DNA of 64,000 bases from Duganella sp. OV510 (GTDB lineage: Bacteria; Pseudomonadota; Gammaproteobacteria; Burkholderiales; Burkholderiaceae_D), in assembly GCF_900100205.1 (NCBI RefSeq), contig NZ_FNEQ01000008.1:124001-188000 (forward strand). The letters run 5' to 3'. Within the stretch, counting starts at the first letter, position 1. Each line of letters opens with the position of its first letter. Under the pieces are notes generated by a model. It made no database searches and was not told where the DNA came from. It saw only the letters and a program-made list of their open reading frames with translations. Position numbers and translations under genes: made by a program. This document shows, piece after piece, positions 18,153-26,912 of this stretch.

Positions 18153-18779
18153 ATGACTGGTATGAACCGTAATCCGGCACTGGATACCGAAATGCTCGGC
18201 CTGGTGCCGATGGTGGTGGAACAAAGCGGTCGCGGCGAGCGCTCGTATGACATTTACTCGCGCCTGCTGAAGGAACGTATTATCTTCATGGTCGGTCCGG
18301 TCAACGACCAGATGGCCAACCTGGTGGTCGCCCAGCTGCTGTTCCTGGAAAGCGAAAACCCGGACAAGGACATCTCGCTGTACATCAATTCCCCTGGCGG
18401 TTCGGTATCGGCCGGCCTGGCGATTTTCGATACGATGCAGTTCATCAAGCCAGACGTTTCGACGCTGTGCACCGGTATCGCCGCCTCGATGGGCGCCTTC
18501 CTGCTGGCGGCCGGCGCCAAGGGCAAGCGCTTCTCGCTGCCGAACTCGCGCGTCATGATTCACCAGCCTTCGGGCGGCTCGCAGGGCATGGCCTCGGACA
18601 TCGAGATCCAGGCCAAGGAAATCCTTTACCTGCGCCACCGGCTGAACTCGATCATGGCTGAACGCACTGGCCAAAGCATCGAACAGGTCGCCAAAGATAC
18701 TGATCGCGACCGCTTCATGTCAGCAGAAGAAGCGGTAGAGTACGGTCTGATCGACAAAGTGTTGACCAACCGGGCTTGA
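18153..18779 (+). CDS. clpP: ATP-dependent Clp protease proteolytic subunit
   Basis: ClpP is the barrel-forming serine peptidase that degrades proteins unfolded by ClpX or ClpA. The 208-residue product has the catalytic triad Ser112 (GIAASMGAF), His137 (MIHQP) and Asp186 (TDRDRF), and the standard length. AAGGA lies 8 bases before the ATG at 18153. An intrinsic terminator follows, and clpX starts 161 bases downstream. Confidence 0.98.
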   Translation: MTGMNRNPALDTEMLGLVPMVVEQSGRGERSYDIYSRLLKERIIFMVGPVNDQMANLVVAQLLFLESENPDKDISLYINSPGGSVSAGLAIFDTMQFIKPDVSTLCTGIAASMGAFLLAAGAKGKRFSLPNSRVMIHQPSGGSQGMASDIEIQAKEILYLRHRLNSIMAERTGQSIEQVAKDTDRDRFMSAEEAVEYGLIDKVLTNRA

Positions 18780-18804
18780 TGCTTCCCCCGCAGCATTGCT
18801 AAAA

Positions 18805-18845
18805 AGACGCCCGGACGATTAATCGTTCGGGCGTTTCGTTTTTAT
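18805..18845 (+). terminator. Intrinsic terminator after clpP
   Basis: The stem ACGCCCG-ACGATT / AATCGT-CGGGCGT is followed by TTTCGTTTTT. It separates clpP from clpX, so clpX probably needs its own promoter or read-through. Confidence 0.85.
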
Positions 18846-18940
18846 TTCGGGTAGCATGTGGTTGTAGGCGGATTTTTTCCGGTCTTCAAACTTGCTACCC
18901 AGCAACGGCTAAGCCATTCTGTAACCAAAGAAAACTGCCC

Positions 18941-20209
18941 ATGTCAGACAAAAAATCCTCCAGCGGTGAAAAACTTCTGTACTGCTCGTTCTGTGGCAAA
19001 AGCCAGCACGAGGTGAAGAAGCTGATCGCCGGCCCGTCGGTCTTCATCTGCGACGAGTGTATCGATCTGTGCAATGACATCATCCGCGACGAGACCTCGG
19101 CCATCGAGTCGGTCGCCGGCGCCAAGTCGGACCTGCCAACCCCGCACGAAATCAAGGACTTGCTGGACCAGTACGTGATCGGCCAGCAAACGGCCAAGCG
19201 CATCCTGTCGGTCGCGGTGTACAACCACTACAAGCGCCTCAAGCACCTGGGCAAGAAAGACGAAGTCGAACTGGCCAAGTCCAACATCCTGCTGGTCGGC
19301 CCGACCGGCTCGGGTAAAACCCTGCTGGCGCAGACGCTGGCGCGCATGCTGAACGTACCGTTCGTGATCGCCGACGCCACCACGCTGACCGAGGCCGGCT
19401 ACGTCGGTGAAGACGTCGAAAACATCATCCAGAAACTGTTGCAGAGCTGCAACTATGATGTGGACAAGGCGCAACGCGGCATCGTCTACATCGATGAGAT
19501 CGACAAGATTTCGCGCAAGTCGGACAATCCGTCGATCACCCGAGACGTCTCGGGCGAGGGCGTGCAGCAGGCGCTGCTGAAGCTGATCGAGGGCACCATG
19601 GCCTCGGTGCCGCCACAAGGCGGGCGCAAGCACCCGAACCAGGACTTCGTGCAGATCGACACCACCAACATCATGTTCATCTGCGGCGGCGCGTTTGACG
19701 GCCTGGCCAAGGTGATCGAGAACCGTTCGGAAAAATCCGGCATCGGTTTCGGTGCCTCGGTGAAGAGCAAGTCCGATCGCAGCGCCAGCGAAGTGCTGCT
19801 GGAAGCCGAACCCGAAGATCTGATCAAGTTCGGCCTGATCCCTGAACTGGTCGGCCGTCTGCCGGTGGTGGCCACGCTGAACGAACTGACCGAAGAAGCA
19901 CTGATCCAGATCCTGGTTGAGCCGAAGAATGCGCTGATTAAGCAGTATTCCAAGCTGCTCGAAATGGAAGGCGCGGAACTGGAAATTCGTCCGGCCGGCC
20001 TGCATGCCATCGCCAAGAAAGCGCTGGCGCGCAAGACCGGCGCCCGTGGCCTGCGCTCGATCCTGGAACACGCGCTGCTGGATACCATGTATGAACTGCC
20101 AAATGAAACCAATGTTACTAAAGTGGTTATTGATGAGAATACCATCACCAGTGGCGCAAAACCTTTATTGATTTACGAGGAGCCTGCCAAGGCTTCTGGT
20201 GAGAATTAA
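18941..20209 (+). CDS. clpX: ATP-dependent Clp protease ATP-binding subunit ClpX
   Basis: ClpX is the AAA+ unfoldase that feeds substrates to ClpP. The 422-residue product begins with the C4 zinc-binding domain (Cys15, Cys18, Cys37, Cys40). It has Walker A GPTGSGKT at 120-127, the pore loop GYVGED, Walker B with IVYIDEIDKI and a sensor-2 GARGLRS near 365. The ATG at 18941 gives the expected N-terminus; no strong ribosome-binding site is visible. Confidence 0.98.
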   Translation: MSDKKSSSGEKLLYCSFCGKSQHEVKKLIAGPSVFICDECIDLCNDIIRDETSAIESVAGAKSDLPTPHEIKDLLDQYVIGQQTAKRILSVAVYNHYKRLKHLGKKDEVELAKSNILLVGPTGSGKTLLAQTLARMLNVPFVIADATTLTEAGYVGEDVENIIQKLLQSCNYDVDKAQRGIVYIDEIDKISRKSDNPSITRDVSGEGVQQALLKLIEGTMASVPPQGGRKHPNQDFVQIDTTNIMFICGGAFDGLAKVIENRSEKSGIGFGASVKSKSDRSASEVLLEAEPEDLIKFGLIPELVGRLPVVATLNELTEEALIQILVEPKNALIKQYSKLLEMEGAELEIRPAGLHAIAKKALARKTGARGLRSILEHALLDTMYELPNETNVTKVVIDENTITSGAKPLLIYEEPAKASGEN

Positions 20210-20312
20210 ATAACTTGTGCACACTTGCTCCGCGTCACAGCAAAATTCATTTCGCATCCGTGGGGCAAGGCGGTACAATCAAAATCAATAAAAGAATACA
20301 GGCTTCAGTCGG

Positions 20313-20351
20313 AAAGCCACTCGTGACGCCAAGTCGCGCGTGGCTTTTTTA
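20313..20351 (+). terminator. Intrinsic terminator between clpX and lon
   Basis: AAAGCCAC (20313-20320) pairs with GTGGCTTT, followed by a run of Ts to 20351. A TACAAT -10-like box at 20274-20279, with TTCGCA at 20251-20256, lies just upstream. The hairpin may therefore end a short transcript of about 65 bases rather than the clpX mRNA alone. Confidence 0.75.
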
Positions 20352-20416
20352 TTTAGCTTTTCTTTTAGAGTGAAGAAAACATTCTTTAATATGAGAATTA
20401 TTTCTTGCAGATCGGT

Positions 20417-20446
20417 CTTGTGATTTGGCGGAATAGCGCCCACATC
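20417..20446 (+). promoter_or_regulatory. Possible heat-shock (sigma-32) promoter of lon
   Basis: CTTGTGA at 20417-20423 and CCCACATC at 20439-20446 are separated by 15 bases. This resembles the sigma-32 pattern CTTGAAA-N(11-15)-CCCCATNT with a few mismatches. It sits 29 bases before the lon start; lon is a classic heat-shock gene. No strong sigma-70 alternative is visible in this stretch. Confidence 0.5.
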
Positions 20447-20474
20447 ATAATCACGCTTTCACATAAGGTACGCC

Positions 20475-22886
20475 ATGACAACTTCCAAATTAACTGAGCA
20501 AACTCAACTGCCGTTATTGCCGCTGCGGGACGTCGTCGTATTTCCGCATATGGTGATACCGCTGTTCGTAGGGCGCCCAAAATCGATCAAGGCGCTGGAA
20601 GCCGCTATGGAGCAGGGCAAGAGCATCATGCTTGCCGCGCAAAAAGCCGCTGCCAAGGACGAACCTTCTGCTTCCGATATCTATGAAATCGGCTGCGTGG
20701 CCAATATTCTGCAAATGCTGAAGCTGCCTGACGGCACCGTGAAGGTGCTGGTCGAAGGCGCCCAGCGCGCCCGCATCAACAAGATCACTGACACGCCGAC
20801 GCACTTCGTGGCCGACCTGACGCCGCTTGATTCCGAGCTGGGCGACGATTCGGAAATCGAAGCGATGCGCCGCGCCATCGTTCAGCAGTTCGACCAGTAC
20901 GTCAAGCTGAACAAAAAAATTCCACCCGAGATCCTGGCTTCGCTGTCCGGCATCGACGACGCCGGCCGCCTGGCCGATACCGTGGCCGCCCATCTGCCGC
21001 TGAAACTGGAGCAGAAACAGGTGATCCTGGAGATCTTCAGCGTCGCCAAGCGCCTGGAGCATCTGCTGGGCCAGCTGGAAGGCGAGCTGGACATCCTGCA
21101 AGTCGAAAAGCGCATCCGTGGCCGCGTCAAGCGCCAGATGGAGAAGTCGCAGCGCGAGTACTACCTGAACGAACAGGTCAAGGCCATCCAGAAAGAACTG
21201 GGCGAGGGCGAAGACGGCGCCGACCTGGACGAGCTGGAGAAGAAAGTCGCGCTGGCCAAGATGCCGAAAGAGGCACTGGACAAAGCCACTGCCGAGCTGA
21301 AAAAACTGAAGTTGATGTCGCCGATGTCGGCCGAAGCCACCGTGGTGCGCAACTACATCGACACCCTGGTCAGCCTGCCATGGAAGAAAAAATCCAAGGT
21401 CAACAACGACCTGACCAACGCTGAAAAAGTGCTGGAAGGCGAGCACTATGGCCTGGAGAAGGTCAAGGAACGCATCCTGGAATACCTCGCAGTGCAACAG
21501 CGCGTCGATAAGTTGAAAGCACCGATCCTGTGCTTCGTTGGTCCGCCAGGCGTGGGTAAAACCTCGCTGGGCCAGTCGATCGCCCGCGCGACGAACCGCA
21601 AGTTCGTGCGCATGGCGCTTGGTGGTGTGCGCGACGAGGCCGAAATCCGCGGTCACCGTCGTACCTACATTGGCTCGATGCCAGGCAAGGTGCTGCAATC
21701 GCTGGCGAAAGTCGGCGTGCGCAACCCGCTGTTCCTGCTGGACGAGATCGACAAGATGGGCGCGGACTTCCGTGGCGATCCATCGTCGGCGCTGCTGGAG
21801 GTGCTGGATCCTGAACAGAACCACACCTTTGCCGACCACTACATCGAAGTCGACTTTGACCTGTCGGACGTGATGTTTGTGGCGACCTCGAACTCGTTCA
21901 ACATCCCGCCAGCGCTGCTGGACCGGATGGAAGTGATCCGCCTGTCGGGTTACACCGAGGACGAGAAAACCAGCATCGCCCAGCGCTACCTGCTGCAGAA
22001 GCAGATCAAGAACAACGGCCTCAAAGAGGAAGAGATCTCGATCAGCGAAGCGGCCCTGCGCGACATCATCCGCTACTACACCCGTGAAGCCGGCGTGCGT
22101 TCGCTGGAACGCGAAGTGTCGAAGATCTGCCGCAAGGTGGTAAAGATGCTGCTGCTGAAGAAGTCGGAGAAGAAAGTGATCGTCACGCCGAAAAACCTGG
22201 ACAAGTTCCTGGGCGTGCGCCGCTACGACTTCGGCGTGGCCGAGAAAGAGAACCAGATTGGCCAGGTGGTGGGTCTGGCATGGACCGAGGTGGGTGGCGA
22301 TCTGCTGACCATCGAGGCCGTGTCGATGCCGGGCAAGGGCAACGTCATCCGCACCGGCACGCTGGGCGACGTGATGAAGGAATCGATCGAAGCGGCCCGC
22401 ACCGTGGTACGCAGCCGCGCGCAGCGCTTGGGCATCAAGAATGAAGTGTTCGAGAAATCCGACATGCACATTCACGTGCCGGAGGGGGCGACGCCGAAGG
22501 ATGGTCCGTCTGCCGGTATCGCCATGACCACCGCCATGGTGTCGGTGTTCACCGGCATCCCGGTCCGTGCCGATGTTGCCATGACTGGCGAGATCACGCT
22601 GCGCGGCGAAGTCCTGCCGATCGGCGGCCTGAAAGAGAAACTGCTGGCGGCGCAGCGCGGTGGCATCAAGACCGTGCTGATCCCTGAGCAGAACGTCAAG
22701 GACCTGGCCGAGATTCCGGACAATGTCAAAAACAAGCTGGAGATCGTGCCAGTGCGTTGGATCGACAAAGTGCTGGAAGTGGCGCTGGAGCGCCAGCCTG
22801 AACCGCTGGCGGATACCGCGCCAGTGGAAGCGGTGGCAGCTGCCGCCGCCAAGCCGGACGGGCAGGGTGAAGTGGTAAAACACTAA
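20475..22886 (+). CDS. lon: ATP-dependent protease La
   Basis: Lon is the AAA+ serine protease that removes damaged and regulatory proteins in the cytoplasm. The 803-residue product has the N-terminal substrate domain starting at LPLLPLRDVVVFPHMVIPLF (residues 12-31), Walker A GPPGVGKT at 356-363 and the AAA module. The peptidase domain has the Ser679-Lys722 dyad (KDGPSAGIAM and GLKEKLLAA), the same numbering as E. coli Lon. An intrinsic terminator follows closely. Confidence 0.98.
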   Translation: MTTSKLTEQTQLPLLPLRDVVVFPHMVIPLFVGRPKSIKALEAAMEQGKSIMLAAQKAAAKDEPSASDIYEIGCVANILQMLKLPDGTVKVLVEGAQRARINKITDTPTHFVADLTPLDSELGDDSEIEAMRRAIVQQFDQYVKLNKKIPPEILASLSGIDDAGRLADTVAAHLPLKLEQKQVILEIFSVAKRLEHLLGQLEGELDILQVEKRIRGRVKRQMEKSQREYYLNEQVKAIQKELGEGEDGADLDELEKKVALAKMPKEALDKATAELKKLKLMSPMSAEATVVRNYIDTLVSLPWKKKSKVNNDLTNAEKVLEGEHYGLEKVKERILEYLAVQQRVDKLKAPILCFVGPPGVGKTSLGQSIARATNRKFVRMALGGVRDEAEIRGHRRTYIGSMPGKVLQSLAKVGVRNPLFLLDEIDKMGADFRGDPSSALLEVLDPEQNHTFADHYIEVDFDLSDVMFVATSNSFNIPPALLDRMEVIRLSGYTEDEKTSIAQRYLLQKQIKNNGLKEEEISISEAALRDIIRYYTREAGVRSLEREVSKICRKVVKMLLLKKSEKKVIVTPKNLDKFLGVRRYDFGVAEKENQIGQVVGLAWTEVGGDLLTIEAVSMPGKGNVIRTGTLGDVMKESIEAARTVVRSRAQRLGIKNEVFEKSDMHIHVPEGATPKDGPSAGIAMTTAMVSVFTGIPVRADVAMTGEITLRGEVLPIGGLKEKLLAAQRGGIKTVLIPEQNVKDLAEIPDNVKNKLEIVPVRWIDKVLEVALERQPEPLADTAPVEAVAAAAAKPDGQGEVVKH

Positions 22887-22907
22887 CTTTCAGCGGTAAT
22901 ATACTGA

Positions 22908-22938
22908 AAACAGGCGCTTATATAGCGCCTGTTTTTTT
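22908..22938 (+). terminator. Intrinsic terminator after lon
   Basis: AACAGGCGCT and AGCGCCTGTT form a strong stem around TATA, followed by seven or more Ts, 22 bases after the lon stop. Confidence 0.9.
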
Positions 22939-22967
22939 ATTTTTACTTCTTTTTCTATTGTGTAGCC

Positions 22968-22997
22968 TTGACATGATAGTGGGCTGGCTTGTTTAAT
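22968..22997 (+). promoter_or_regulatory. Promoter of hupB
   Basis: A perfect -35 TTGACA (22968-22973) is followed by an 18 bp spacer and TTTAAT (22992-22997). It lies about 70 bases before the hupB start and directly after the lon terminator, so hupB is an independent unit. Confidence 0.7.
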
Positions 22998-23067
22998 ACG
23001 GCCTGAATTTTTCGCGTTGCCGTATTTTAAGCGGGAACAGATATAACCTTTGTGACGGGGAATTGCT

Positions 23068-23340
23068 TTGAATAAGACTGAATTGATCGACCATATCGCC
23101 ACCACCGCTGATATTTCGAAAGCGGCTGCTGCTCGCGCACTGGACGCAGTGATTGACGGTGTTACCACCACCCTGCAAAAGAACGACAGCGTGACCCTGG
23201 TAGGCTTTGGTACCTTCTCCGTGAGCGAACGCGCTGCCCGTACCGGCCGCAATCCGCGCACCAAGGAAGAGATCACCATCGAGGCAGCTAAAGTTCCTAA
23301 ATTTAAAGCTGGTAAAGCTTTGAAAGATGCTGTAAACTAA
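23068..23340 (+). CDS. hupB: DNA-binding protein HU
   Basis: HU is the small nucleoid protein that bends DNA. The 90-residue product contains the DNA-binding arm signature GFGTFSVSERAARTGRNPRT (residues 46-65) and ends in the usual KFKAGKALKDAVN. The start is a TTG at 23068: an in-frame TGA stands five codons upstream with no ATG or GTG between, and GGGG lies 7 bases before it. Position after lon is typical of proteobacteria. Confidence 0.97.
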   Translation: MNKTELIDHIATTADISKAAAARALDAVIDGVTTTLQKNDSVTLVGFGTFSVSERAARTGRNPRTKEEITIEAAKVPKFKAGKALKDAVN

Positions 23341-23389
23341 CGGACTTCGGTGAGTAGCAGCGGTAACAAAGCTGCTCACTCAGGCAAAT

Positions 23390-23465
23390 GGGCGGTTAGC
23401 TCAGTTGGTAGAGCGGAGCCCTTACAAGGCTTAGGTCGGGAGTTCGAGCCTCTCACCGCCCACCA
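23390..23465 (+). tRNA. tRNA-Val (anticodon TAC)
   Basis: This is a 76-base tRNA with encoded CCA. GGGCGGT (23390-23396) pairs with ACCGCCC (23455-23461), the anticodon loop is CTTACAA, and the T-loop is GTTCGAG. It follows hupB by 49 bases. Confidence 0.97.
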
Positions 23466-23522
23466 AAAACATTTGCCAGAAATTAAGTTTTACTGTAGTA
23501 TGTAGCACCTTGATATTCAACT

Positions 23523-23599
23523 GGAGCGGTAGTTCAGTTGGTTAGAATACCGGCCTGTCACGCCGGGGGTCGCGGGTTCGAGTCCCGTCCGCTCCGCCA
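23523..23599 (+). tRNA. tRNA-Asp (anticodon GTC), copy 1
   Basis: This is a 77-base tRNA with CCA. GGAGCGG pairs with CCGCTCC, the anticodon is GTC in CCTGTCACG, and the T-arm reads GGGTTCGAGTCCC. Confidence 0.97.
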
Positions 23600-23637
23600 A
23601 CAATATCAAGACAAGTAGTACCAAGTTGTACCAACTA

Positions 23638-23714
23638 GGAGCGGTAGTTCAGTTGGTTAGAATACCGGCCTGTCACGCCGGGGGTCGCGGGTTCGAGCCC
23701 CGTCCGCTCCGCCA
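23638..23714 (+). tRNA. tRNA-Asp (anticodon GTC), copy 2
   Basis: This is a tandem copy of the preceding tRNA gene, offset by 115 bases. It differs by one base in the T-loop (TTCGAGC instead of TTCGAGT). Confidence 0.97.
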
Positions 23715-23724
23715 AGAACAAGAT

Positions 23725-23763
23725 ACCCCGCAGCTTATAATGAGCTGCGGGGTTTTTCTTTTT
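23725..23763 (+). terminator. Intrinsic terminator after the tRNA cluster
   Basis: ACCCCGCAGCT and AGCTGCGGGGT form a strong stem, followed by TTTTTCTTTTT. It ends the tRNA-Val/tRNA-Asp transcript. Confidence 0.92.
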
Positions 23764-23783
23764 CCGGAACTGATAATTCAACA

Positions 23784-23812
23784 TTGAATATCCGATATAT
23801 TCCTTGTAAAAT
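23784..23812 (+). promoter_or_regulatory. Promoter of ppiD
   Basis: TTGAAT (23784-23789), a 17 bp spacer and TAAAAT (23807-23812) make a good sigma-70 promoter directly after the tRNA terminator. The expected start of transcription is near 23819. Confidence 0.7.
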
Positions 23813-23826
23813 CCGGCAACCGGAAT

Positions 23827-23851
23827 AGGCGAACGTGGGTTCGCCTTTTTT
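23827..23851 (+). terminator. Terminator-like hairpin in the ppiD leader
   Basis: AGGCGAAC (23827-23834), a GTGG loop and GTTCGCCT (23839-23846) run directly into six Ts. It lies between the predicted ppiD promoter and the ATG at 23889, so it could act as an attenuator or end a very short RNA. Confidence 0.7.
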
Positions 23852-23888
23852 GTATGTGCAAGTCCTACTTAATCCGAATTGGCAGACC

Positions 23889-25802
23889 ATGTTTGAATTT
23901 ATTCGTACCCATCAACGCTTGATGCAAATCCTCCTGGCGATCGTCATCGTGCCGTCGTTTGCACTGGTCGGCGTCGGCAGTTACCAGAGCTTTGGCGACG
24001 ACGCCAATACCATCGCCAAAATCGATGGCAAGCCGCTGACCCAGCAGGAATTCGACAATGCCGTGCGCAACCAGCTGGACACTTACCGCCAGCGCCTCGG
24101 CGCGCAGTTTGACCAGAAGATGTTCGACACGCCTGAGTTCAAGCAAAACGTGCTGGACCAGCTGATCGCGCAACGCGCCATCGCCGCCGAAGTGCTGCAC
24201 AGCCACCTGAGCGTGACCGAGCCACAGCTGCAGAAAGTCATCATGGACCAGTTTGGTGGCCCTGGCGCGTTCGACATGGAGCGCTACAAGGCCATCCTGG
24301 CGCAGCAGGGCATGCGTCCGGAAGACTACGACGCGCGCCTGCGCCGCGACCTGGAACAGCAACAGCTGGCCACCGCCGTCGAATCGACCGGCTTTGCGCC
24401 ACGTAGCGTGTCCAAAAACCTGTCGGACATCGTCGCGCAGGAACGCGAGGTGCAGGAGCTGCTGCTGCCGGTGGCTGATTTCGTGCCGCAGGTCAAAGTC
24501 ACCGACGAGATGGTCAAAGCCTTCTACGAGAAGAACAGCAAGTTCTTCGAAGTGCCCGAGCAGGCCAAGATCGAATACGTGGTGCTGAACAACGACGTGG
24601 TCGCCGGCCAGGTGAACGTCAGCGACGCCGAAGTGTCGGACTACTACGCCAAGAACTCGGCGCAGTTCACCACGCCGGAAACCCGCCGCGCCAGCCACAT
24701 CCTGATCGCCGTCAAGAAGGGCGCCAGCGCCGCCGACACTACGGCCGCCAAGGCCAAGGCCGACGCCATCGTTGCCGAGCTGCGCAAGAACCCGGCGGAT
24801 TTCGCCAAGCTGGCAAAAGCCAAGTCGGAAGATCCGGGTTCGGCCGAGCAGGGCGGCGACCTGGGCGTGATCGAAAAAGGTTCGCTGGTCGCGCCGGTGG
24901 AAACCGCCATCGCCAAGCTGAAGCAGGGCGAGATCAGCGATGCCGTGCAGTCGGAATTCGGCTGGCACGTGCTGACCGTCACCGAGCTGAAGCCAGCCGT
25001 GGTCAAGCCGCTGGAAGTGGTGAAAGCCGACGTCGCCGACCTGCTGAAAAAGCAGAAGGCGTCGAAGAAATACTCGGAAATGGCCGAAACCTTCAGCAAC
25101 ACCGTCTACGAGCAAGCTGACAGCCTGAAACCGGCTGCCGAAAAGCTGGGCCTGAAAGTGGAAGCTGCAGCCGGCGTATCGCGCAACCCATCGCCAATGG
25201 CTGGCGCCGCGCTGTACAACAATCCGAAGTTCCTGACCGCACTGTTCTCGAACGACTCGATCAGCAGCAAGCGCAACACCGAAGCGGTGGAAATTGCGCC
25301 GAACACCCTGATCTCGGGCCGTATTGTCGAGTTCAAACCGGCTGCCAAGCGTCCGCTGGCCGAAGTGGATGCGCAGATCCGTCAGCGCGTGACCATCGAA
25401 GAAGCGGCCAAGCTGGCTGCCAAGGCTGGCGAAGAGAAACTGGCTGCCCTCAAGAAATCCGGCGATGCAAGCGGCTTTGGCGGCGCCAAGCTGGTATCGC
25501 GCGGCAAGCCTGAAGGCATCAATGGCCTGGCGCTGCAATCGGTCATGAAAGCAGACGCCAGCAAGCTGCCAGCCTATGTTGGCGTGGACGTGCCAGGCAC
25601 CGGCTACGGCGTGTACCGCATCAGCAAAGTACAGCAACCTGCCAGCGTCGACGAAGCGCAGCGCAAGCAGGAAGCCGAGCAGATCAGCAACCTGGTCGCA
25701 CAGCAGGAGATGGCGCAGTACGTTGAACTCCTGAAAGCCAAGGCCAAGGTGAAGATCCTGAAGCCGGTTGCTTCGACAACCACCGTCACCGAAGTCAAGT
25801 AA
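23889..25802 (+). CDS. ppiD: Periplasmic folding chaperone / prolyl isomerase PpiD
   Basis: PpiD is an inner-membrane-anchored chaperone facing the periplasm near the Sec translocon. The 637-residue product has one N-terminal membrane helix (about 10-35), a SurA-like N-terminal chaperone region, a parvulin domain (about 265-365, with RRASHILIAV and GGDLGVIEKGS) and a long helical C-terminal region. I chose the ATG at 23889 (MFEFIRTHQRLMQ), the standard PpiD start, over an in-frame GTG at 23835. A leader hairpin precedes it. Confidence 0.95.
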   Translation: MFEFIRTHQRLMQILLAIVIVPSFALVGVGSYQSFGDDANTIAKIDGKPLTQQEFDNAVRNQLDTYRQRLGAQFDQKMFDTPEFKQNVLDQLIAQRAIAAEVLHSHLSVTEPQLQKVIMDQFGGPGAFDMERYKAILAQQGMRPEDYDARLRRDLEQQQLATAVESTGFAPRSVSKNLSDIVAQEREVQELLLPVADFVPQVKVTDEMVKAFYEKNSKFFEVPEQAKIEYVVLNNDVVAGQVNVSDAEVSDYYAKNSAQFTTPETRRASHILIAVKKGASAADTTAAKAKADAIVAELRKNPADFAKLAKAKSEDPGSAEQGGDLGVIEKGSLVAPVETAIAKLKQGEISDAVQSEFGWHVLTVTELKPAVVKPLEVVKADVADLLKKQKASKKYSEMAETFSNTVYEQADSLKPAAEKLGLKVEAAAGVSRNPSPMAGAALYNNPKFLTALFSNDSISSKRNTEAVEIAPNTLISGRIVEFKPAAKRPLAEVDAQIRQRVTIEEAAKLAAKAGEEKLAALKKSGDASGFGGAKLVSRGKPEGINGLALQSVMKADASKLPAYVGVDVPGTGYGVYRISKVQQPASVDEAQRKQEAEQISNLVAQQEMAQYVELLKAKAKVKILKPVASTTTVTEVK

Positions 25803-25805
25803 TAC

Positions 25806-25834
25806 AAAAAGAGCCGCTTCATGCGGCTCTTTTT
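25806..25834. terminator. Bidirectional terminator between ppiD and mnmH
   Basis: AAAAAGAGCCGC and GCGGCTCTTTTT flank a five-base loop, giving a symmetrical A-tract/stem/T-tract that can stop transcription from both convergent genes. Confidence 0.92.
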
Positions 25835-25853
25835 ACATGGGGCGCTTATCGGC

Positions 25854-26912
25854 TCAGGTGCCGGCGATCAGCTGGTGCGCCGCCTCGGCGAAGGCATGGT
25901 CGCTGATATCTGCCAGCGCCAACGGCTGCGCATGGGCGTAGCGGCTGAAATTGCGGTCAATTGAACGCAGGTAGGCGGGATCGTAATGTTGCGCCAGCAG
26001 CTCATCGACCAGCTCCGGCATGCGGCCTGCTTGCGACAGCGCCTGCCAGTGAGTGATCTTCTCCTTGCCGTGCAACTGTGTCAGATGCTCCAGCCGCGCA
26101 TTCAAGGACTCCGGACTGTGCAGGAAGTGTGCATAGTCCGCCATCAGCAGATTGACGCGTTCGGCGCGCGGCAGCGTCAGCGCGATGCAATCGGCCGCGC
26201 GCATGGTCTCCATCAACGCTGCCGGCACGCGCAGGTTGCCGACCTTCTTGCTTTCCGCCTCCACGAACGCCGGCTGGGACGCATCAAAGCGGCGCAACAC
26301 ATCCCAGATGCGCGTTTCAAACGCCTTCTGGCTGGGCTGCTGCTGGCTGGGCAGGTGGCCCAGCACCGAGCCGCGATGCGCTGCCAGCTGTTCCAGATCC
26401 AGCACCTGCGCGCCTTGCGCTGCGAGCGTCTCCAGCAGGCGGCTCTTGCCGCTGCCGGTGGTGCCGCACACCACTTTAAAGGTCAGCGCCGGCGCCTGTT
26501 CTAGCGCTGCGTTGACTTCCTGGCGGAAGGCCTTGTAGCCGCCTTCCAGCTGCACCACCGGCCAGCCGACCTTGGCCAGGATATGTGCCATGGCGCCGCT
26601 GCGGTTGCCGCCGCGCCAGCAATAGATCAAGGGGCGCCACTCGCGCGGCTGATCGATCCACAACTCTTCAATGTGCCTGGCGATATTTTTGGCGACCAGG
26701 GCAGCCCCAAGCTTTTTTGCTTCAAAAGACCCTGTCTGCTTGTACATGGTGCCGACGCGGATGCGCTGCTCGTCGTCCAGCACCGGTGCATTGATCGCGC
26801 CCGGCAGATGATCCTGGGCGAATTCCACCGGACTGCGGGCATCGATGATGGCATCGAAGGTGTCAAGCTGGGCCAGCACCTGATCGATGCTTAAAACTTC
26901 GGGATACTTCAT
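25854..26912 (-). CDS. mnmH: tRNA 2-selenouridine synthase
   Basis: MnmH (SelU) replaces sulfur by selenium at wobble position 34 of certain tRNAs, using selenophosphate and a geranylated intermediate. The 352-residue product has an N-terminal rhodanese domain with its cysteine at residue 98 (IYCWRGGNRSG) and a C-terminal P-loop domain with Walker A GTTGSGKS (150-157). The start overlaps the arylesterase stop (ATGA), so the two are co-transcribed. No selD gene is in this window. Confidence 0.95.
   Translation of the reverse strand: MKYPEVLSIDQVLAQLDTFDAIIDARSPVEFAQDHLPGAINAPVLDDEQRIRVGTMYKQTGSFEAKKLGAALVAKNIARHIEELWIDQPREWRPLIYCWRGGNRSGAMAHILAKVGWPVVQLEGGYKAFRQEVNAALEQAPALTFKVVCGTTGSGKSRLLETLAAQGAQVLDLEQLAAHRGSVLGHLPSQQQPSQKAFETRIWDVLRRFDASQPAFVEAESKKVGNLRVPAALMETMRAADCIALTLPRAERVNLLMADYAHFLHSPESLNARLEHLTQLHGKEKITHWQALSQAGRMPELVDELLAQHYDPAYLRSIDRNFSRYAHAQPLALADISDHAFAEAAHQLIAGT

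Noticed and set aside
20514..22883. A 789-residue open frame on the minus strand
   Set aside because: It is the mirror frame of lon, with composition typical of antisense translation.
23523..23714. Integration site for a mobile element at the tandem tRNA-Asp genes
   Set aside because: There is no integrase and no displaced 3' tRNA fragment nearby. The two copies are complete and share a 115-base offset typical of simple tandem duplication.
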